Assembly (NCBI GenBank): GCA_019136395.1
Contig: JAGVUH010000302.1
Coordinates: 1-7,760 of the forward strand
Source: Gammaproteobacteria bacterium
Lineage (GTDB): Bacteria > Pseudomonadota > Gammaproteobacteria > Chromatiales > Chromatiaceae
Reading direction: 5' to 3'
Length of the DNA: 7,760 nt
This document shows, piece by piece, positions 6,262 to 7,760 of the stretch. Below the pieces are notes generated by a model. It searched no databases. It was not told the origin of the DNA and saw only the letters and a list, made by a program, of their open reading frames with translations. A program made the translations under genes and the position numbers. Position 1 is the first letter of the stretch. Each line of letters begins with the position of its first letter.

Positions 6262-7760
6262 ATGGACTGGAACCGGTTGCAACCCGTCTCCCTCAAGACC
6301 CGCGTCACCCTGCTCACCCTGGTCATCTTCCTGCTGACCCTCTGGGCCCTGGTGCTGTACGCGGGGCAACTGCTGCGCAAGGATCTGGAACGGGTGATCG
6401 GCGAGCAGCAACTCTCGGTGGTCCGCATCATCGCCGACGAGATCGATGAGCAGGTGCGGGGGCGGTTCAGTGCCTTGCGGATCATCAGCGATGGCATCCG
6501 TCCGGAGGAGATGGACAGCCCGGCCAAGTTGCAGCCCCACCTCGATCGGCGCCCCTTCATCCGGGAACTCTTCAATTTTGGCCTGTTCATCGTCGGTGCC
6601 GATGGCCGGGTCATGGCCCGGACGCCCCACGCGCCGGAGGTCATTGGTCTCGACCTCGGCGACCGGGATTACGTTGGCGCCGCGCTGAAGGAGGGCCGGG
6701 CCACGGTGGGCAAGCCGGTCGCCAACCGCTTATCCCAGGAGCCGGCGCTGGCGATCGCCGTGCCGATCCGCGACGCCACCGGCGCGCCGATCGGTCTCGT
6801 CGCCGGGGCGATCAGGCTCAAGGAACCTAGCTTTCTGGATCGGATCACCCAGCACCGCTATGGCGCCACGGGCCATTACTTCCTCGGCTCCCCCCAGCAC
6901 CGCCTGATCATCACCTCTTCCAATACATCCCGCATCATGGCCGAGATCCCACCCGGCAAGTCCGCCGGTATCGATCGGATCGCGGCGGGTTACGAGGGCA
7001 CCTCGCGCTATTTCAACACCTTCGGCGAGGAGGTGCTGGGCTCAACCATACGGGTGCCGGCCACCGATTGGGTTATCCATACCTCGATCGCCACGCGGGA
7101 GGCCTTTGCCCCGATTCGGGAGATGCAGCGGCAGGTCCTGATCGCGACCCTGGTGGCCACCCTGCTGGCTGGACTGGCCCTCTGGTGGCTGTTGCGCCGC
7201 CAACTGCGGCCGATGGCGGACGCCGTCCAGACCCTGGCGGTCCTTTCGGACTCGCCCCGGCCCATGCAACCCCTGGCCATCGCCCATGACGACGAGATCG
7301 GCCAGTTGCTCACCAGCTTCAACCGCCTGCTCGCGGTCCTGGCCCAACGGGAGGCGGCCCTGCAGGAAAGTGAATTCCGTTGGAAATTCGCCATCGAAGG
7401 GTCCGGGGACGGCCTCTGGGACTGGAACCTGGCGGAGGGTAGCGTCTATTTTTCGCGCCGCTGGAAGGAGATGCTGGGCTACGCCGAGGACGCCATCGGC
7501 TCGGGCATCGCGGAATGGGAAGGGCTCATCCATCCCGACGACAAGGCGGCCACCCTGGCCCGGCTGCGGGATCACCTGGACGGCAAGCTGCCGGTCTTCC
7601 AATGCGAATACCGGCTGCTGTGCCAGGATGGCCGCTACAAATGGGTCCTGGACCGGGGCCTGGTCATCGGTCGCGACCCGGCGGGGCGGCCCCTGCGCGT
7701 GATCGGCTCCCACCATGACATCACTCACCGCAAGGGTCTGGAGGACTACATCGAGTTCCG
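6262..7760 (+). CDS. Membrane sensor with Cache, HAMP and PAS domains, 3' end outside the window
   Basis: The frame stays open from ATG 6262 to the window edge (499 complete codons). A short cytoplasmic N-terminus leads to a membrane helix at about residues 16-36. A periplasmic Cache-type sensing domain follows to about 290, with LFIVGADGRVMART, the GDRDYVGAAL motif, ALAIAVPIRD and a second half around GATGHYFLG. A second membrane helix lies at 294-311. A HAMP linker runs to about 365 (LRPM, HDDEIGQLLTSFNRLL). A PAS domain spans roughly 371-490, with WKFAIEGSGDGLWDWN, RRWKEMLGY and the PAC-type ending GSHHDITHRKGLEDY. The output domain lies beyond the edge. This architecture usually ends in a GGDEF diguanylate cyclase, often with EAL, or in a histidine kinase; I cannot tell which. 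One base separates it from the lipoprotein stop, and there is no distinct Shine-Dalgarno, so coupled translation is likely. The Cache domain probably binds a small extracellular molecule, which is not identifiable here. Confidence 0.9.
   Translation, partial: MDWNRLQPVSLKTRVTLLTLVIFLLTLWALVLYAGQLLRKDLERVIGEQQLSVVRIIADEIDEQVRGRFSALRIISDGIRPEEMDSPAKLQPHLDRRPFIRELFNFGLFIVGADGRVMARTPHAPEVIGLDLGDRDYVGAALKEGRATVGKPVANRLSQEPALAIAVPIRDATGAPIGLVAGAIRLKEPSFLDRITQHRYGATGHYFLGSPQHRLIITSSNTSRIMAEIPPGKSAGIDRIAAGYEGTSRYFNTFGEEVLGSTIRVPATDWVIHTSIATREAFAPIREMQRQVLIATLVATLLAGLALWWLLRRQLRPMADAVQTLAVLSDSPRPMQPLAIAHDDEIGQLLTSFNRLLAVLAQREAALQESEFRWKFAIEGSGDGLWDWNLAEGSVYFSRRWKEMLGYAEDAIGSGIAEWEGLIHPDDKAATLARLRDHLDGKLPVFQCEYRLLCQDGRYKWVLDRGLVIGRDPAGRPLRVIGSHHDITHRKGLEDYIEF

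Noticed and set aside
5223..6644. 473-residue minus-strand open frame opposite the lipoprotein and sensor genes
   Set aside because: It has no domain or start signal and lies antisense to two supported genes.
1..7760. CRISPR array, tRNA or rRNA genes, insertion sequences or phage genes
   Set aside because: I saw no spaced repeat array, tRNA-like cloverleaf, rRNA sequence or transposase, integrase or phage motifs in the window.

Overview
The DNA is strongly GC-rich, with dense genes and G/C-ending codons throughout. The gene families and an SPxPSPARGEG-type palindromic repeat suggest a proteobacterium, most plausibly a gammaproteobacterium of the purple sulfur (Chromatiales) kind. That assignment is inference from style and gene content; there is no marker gene to confirm it.

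Left third (1-2704): two divergent genes, both broken in the sequence as given. On the minus strand (1-1288, running off the left edge) lies an AAA-ATPase-like / PD-(D/E)XK nuclease family gene. It has lost about ten codons and its frame near position 755. On the plus strand (1441-2704) lies a secreted glycerophosphodiester phosphodiesterase whose frame breaks near 2254, where a few codons also appear to be missing. In both cases the downstream frame continues recognisable family sequence, so these are one gene each, not two.

Middle (2705-3063): a 359-base non-coding stretch. It holds a GC-rich palindromic repeat (2787-2809 stem), a candidate sigma-70 promoter (2874-2902), a 14-bp perfect palindrome just downstream of it (2918-2931), and an imperfect 34-bp-period tandem duplication (2999-3063). 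The second copy of that duplication supplies the Shine-Dalgarno of the next gene.

Right (3064-7760): a tightly packed plus-strand operon of three genes. The first is an MscS-type mechanosensitive channel with a signal peptide and a large periplasmic N-terminal part that includes a beta-rich module. The second, overlapping it by ATGA, is a predicted lipoprotein of unrecognised function. The third, after one base, is a membrane sensor with a Cache-type periplasmic domain, HAMP and PAS domains, cut by the right edge before its output domain. Spacing implies co-transcription and translational coupling. A working hypothesis is an envelope-sensing module that joins a channel, an envelope lipoprotein and a signalling receptor. 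The functional link is inference.
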